From DATDRQ01 sp035291645 (GTDB taxonomy: Bacteria; Chloroflexota; Anaerolineae; Anaerolineales; UBA4823), in contig DATDRQ010000221.1 of the NCBI GenBank assembly GCA_035291645.1, positions 1 to 7,247 of the forward strand: a stretch of 7,247 nt of DNA, in the 5' to 3' direction. The number at the start of each line of letters is the position of its first letter. Position 1 is the stretch's first letter. This document shows, piece after piece, positions 5,715-7,247 of the stretch. Under the pieces are notes generated by a model. It was not told the origin of the DNA. It did not search any database and worked only from the letters and a program-made list of their open reading frames with translations. Both the position numbers and the translations under genes were made by a program.

Positions 5715-7160
5715 ATGTGGCATGACTATTTCAGCGTGACCAGCATCGAGGAAGTGTTGCACATCCTCTTCGAACTGGGCAGCCGGGCGCGTATCATCGC
5801 GGGAGGCACGGACCTGATCTTAGAGATCGAGCGCGGTGTGCGTACCGGGATCGATACCTTGATCGATGTAACCCGTATTGCAGGGTTAGACAAGATCACG
5901 CTGGACGAGCAGGACACCATTCACCTGGGGTCACTGGTGACGCACAATCACTGTGTGGCTTCTCAATTAATCACTGAGCGGGCCTTACCGCTGGCACAGG
6001 CCTGCTGGGAGGTTGGGGCGCCGCAAATCCGCAACCGGGGGACGGTTGCAGGCAACCTGATTACGGCTTCGCCGGCCAACGACACCATCACTCCCCTGAT
6101 GGCGTTAGGCGCTTCTGTCACCCTTCAATCCAGAGCCGGGAAGCGGGTCGTGCTTCTAAAAGACTTCTTCACCGGGGTGCGGAAAACCGTGATGCGCCCG
6201 GACGAGATGTTGGTTGATATTTCCTTCCCGGCGCTGCAAACTCATCAGCGTGGCATGTTTATCAAGCTAGGGTTAAGACGTGCTCAAGCCATCTCTCTCG
6301 TGAATGTTGCTGTCGTTTTGGGGTTCGATGAAACCTCGTCGGGCGTTCCAGGAAGGATCAGCCAGGCAGTGATCACGCTTGGGGCCGTCGCACCGGTCAT
6401 CATCCACGCCCGAGAGGCCGAGGAATACCTCAGAGGCAAGCTGTTGGACGAATCTGACATCGATCAGGCCTCCCGTCTGGCAGAAGCGGCGGCGCGTCCG
6501 ATCGACGACGTGCGTTCTTCAGAGGATTACCGGCGCGAGATGGTGCGGGTTTGCACTTTGCGGGCGTTACGTAGCCTGTCCCGGGGCGATGAGGCGGCAG
6601 GCTTGCCTGCACGCCCGGTTTTGCTTTGGGGCATGAACTATCAAGGAACGGCCCCGAACTTGCATACCAGTATGCATCACACGGAAAATTCACCGATCGT
6701 GACGCGGATCAATGGTCGTCAGTACACCTTTATGAGCGGGCAGGACAAAACCTTGCTCCGTTTTCTACGCGAGGAAGCCTTGCTGTCCGGGACGAAAGAG
6801 GGCTGCGCCGAAGGAGAGTGTGGAGCGTGCACCGTTTTCCTGGATGGCGTAGCGGTGATGAGCTGCCTGGTCCCTGCCGTACGCGCCCATGGGGCCGAGA
6901 TCGTCACCATCGAAGGTTTGGCGAAAGACGGTCGTTTGCATCCCGTCCAGCAGACTTTCATCGAAGAGGGCGCCGTCCAGTGCGGATACTGCACTCCCGG
7001 TTTCATCATGTCTGCCGCCAAGCTTCTGGAAGAGCGACCCCGTCCTACCTTAGAAGAAATCCACCAGGCGATCACCGGAAACCTGTGCCGCTGCACGGGC
7101 TATTATAAGATAGTGACTGCCATTGAGCGTGCAAGTCAGGCGGAGGTGCCTCGTGGGTAA
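5715..7160 (+). CDS. FAD-binding subunit fused to a second [2Fe-2S] module of a molybdenum hydroxylase
   Basis: Electron-transfer subunit for the molybdenum hydroxylase. Residues 1 to about 290 are a CoxM/XdhB-type FAD module: AGGTDL (29-34) and IRNRGTVAGNL (105-115) are the loops that hold the FAD pyrophosphate, followed by ASPANDT and a C-terminal CoxM domain ending near LRSLSRG. A loop of about 30 residues (to 325) leads to a full CoxS-type module (about 326-481) with plant-type cysteines C364, C369, C372, C384 and second-cluster cysteines C423, C426, C458, C460. No extra Cys-rich insert is present, so it lacks the [4Fe-4S] loop of 4-hydroxybenzoyl-CoA reductase. The fusion order (FAD, then FeS) is the reverse of that in R. 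capsulatus-type XdhA (FeS, then FAD). An in-frame ATG for M320, just before the FeS module, has no ribosome site, so one continuous polypeptide is expected. The product partners the fused Mo subunit at 481, which has its own FeS module. Confidence 0.92.
   Translation: MWHDYFSVTSIEEVLHILFELGSRARIIAGGTDLILEIERGVRTGIDTLIDVTRIAGLDKITLDEQDTIHLGSLVTHNHCVASQLITERALPLAQACWEVGAPQIRNRGTVAGNLITASPANDTITPLMALGASVTLQSRAGKRVVLLKDFFTGVRKTVMRPDEMLVDISFPALQTHQRGMFIKLGLRRAQAISLVNVAVVLGFDETSSGVPGRISQAVITLGAVAPVIIHAREAEEYLRGKLLDESDIDQASRLAEAAARPIDDVRSSEDYRREMVRVCTLRALRSLSRGDEAAGLPARPVLLWGMNYQGTAPNLHTSMHHTENSPIVTRINGRQYTFMSGQDKTLLRFLREEALLSGTKEGCAEGECGACTVFLDGVAVMSCLVPAVRAHGAEIVTIEGLAKDGRLHPVQQTFIEEGAVQCGYCTPGFIMSAAKLLEERPRPTLEEIHQAITGNLCRCTGYYKIVTAIERASQAEVPRG
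7142..7146 (+). promoter_or_regulatory. Ribosome-binding site deciding a GTG start at 7153
   Basis: GGAGG lies inside the last codons of the FAD/[2Fe-2S] gene, six bases before a GTG whose reading frame stays open to the window end. Spacing and strength support initiation at GTG 7153, overlapping the upstream stop codon region and implying translational coupling. Confidence 0.65.
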
Positions 7161-7247
7161 ATACAGTGCTTCCTTCAAACAGGTGTTTCAGAAGCCTCGC
7201 CCTTGGGAGATCCACCCGGTCTGGCGCGGGATTGGCTGTCTGCTGAT
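7153..7247 (+). CDS. Start of an unidentified protein, cut by the window edge
   Basis: Only the first 31 codons are present, starting at GTG: MGKYSASFKQVF, then QKPRPWEIHPVWRGIGCLL. The start has a good ribosome site and overlaps the preceding gene by 8 bases, so it belongs to the same transcription unit. The sequence is clearly not the start of another Mo-, FAD- or FeS-subunit. The hydrophobic turn just before the edge (GIGCLL) may begin a membrane segment, and I associate the WEIHPxWRGIGC pattern with uncharacterised Chloroflexota membrane proteins (memory, not checked). Function unknown. Confidence 0.7.
   Translation, partial: MGKYSASFKQVFQKPRPWEIHPVWRGIGCLL

Noticed and set aside
5715..7160. 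4-Hydroxybenzoyl-CoA reductase FAD subunit
   Set aside because: The Cys-rich insert that binds a [4Fe-4S] cluster in that enzyme is absent from the FAD module.
6672..7160. Separate CoxS gene starting at the internal ATG 6672
   Set aside because: There is no Shine-Dalgarno sequence in front of it and the frame is continuous with the FAD module, so a fusion protein is the simpler reading.

Overview
The window holds one strand-consistent gene string, all on the + strand, with no RNA gene, CRISPR array or insertion sequence that I can see. It reads as a bacterial chromosome segment with a moderately GC-rich coding style in the main genes. The last, cut-off gene begins with a sequence (WEIHPVWRGIGCLL) that I associate from memory with Anaerolineae and other Chloroflexota proteins, and the G-rich hairpin repeat near the left edge also fits such genomes. 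I therefore lean towards Chloroflexota, with low to moderate confidence; nothing in the window proves it.

Layout. (1) Positions 1-480: a small DUF559 (Vsr-like, PD-(D/E)XK type) endonuclease-domain gene. It is more AT-rich than the rest, has a G-rich half-palindrome at the left window edge and a perfect 10-bp-arm hairpin repeat at its 3' end, and the repeat is read into its C-terminal tail. (2) 481-3504: a 1007-residue molybdenum hydroxylase subunit with an N-terminal two-cluster [2Fe-2S] module fused to the molybdopterin-binding module, the domain order of E. coli XdhD and of the selenium-dependent xanthine dehydrogenase group. (3) 3514-4857: a CBS-domain, manganese-dependent family II inorganic pyrophosphatase. 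(4) 4892-5683: an XdhC/CoxI-type molybdenum-cofactor maturation protein. (5) 5715-7160: an FAD-binding (CoxM-like) module fused in frame to a second complete [2Fe-2S] module. (6) 7153 to the edge: the start of another gene, overlapping gene 5 by 8 bases.

Genes 2 to 5 look like one transcription unit: gaps are 9, 34 and 31 bases, there is no terminator between them, and the last junction overlaps. Together they supply every part of a molybdenum hydroxylase: catalytic Mo subunit, FeS wires, FAD subunit and a dedicated cofactor-loading chaperone. Two things are unusual. The enzyme would carry two separate [2Fe-2S] modules, one on the Mo subunit and one on the FAD subunit, for four predicted clusters if both are in the same complex. 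And a pyrophosphatase with a regulatory nucleotide-binding (CBS) domain sits inside the operon. The substrate cannot be fixed from the sequence. The family resemblance points to purine-type or selenium-dependent hydroxylases, but two residues that hold xanthine in the bovine enzyme appear to be different here.
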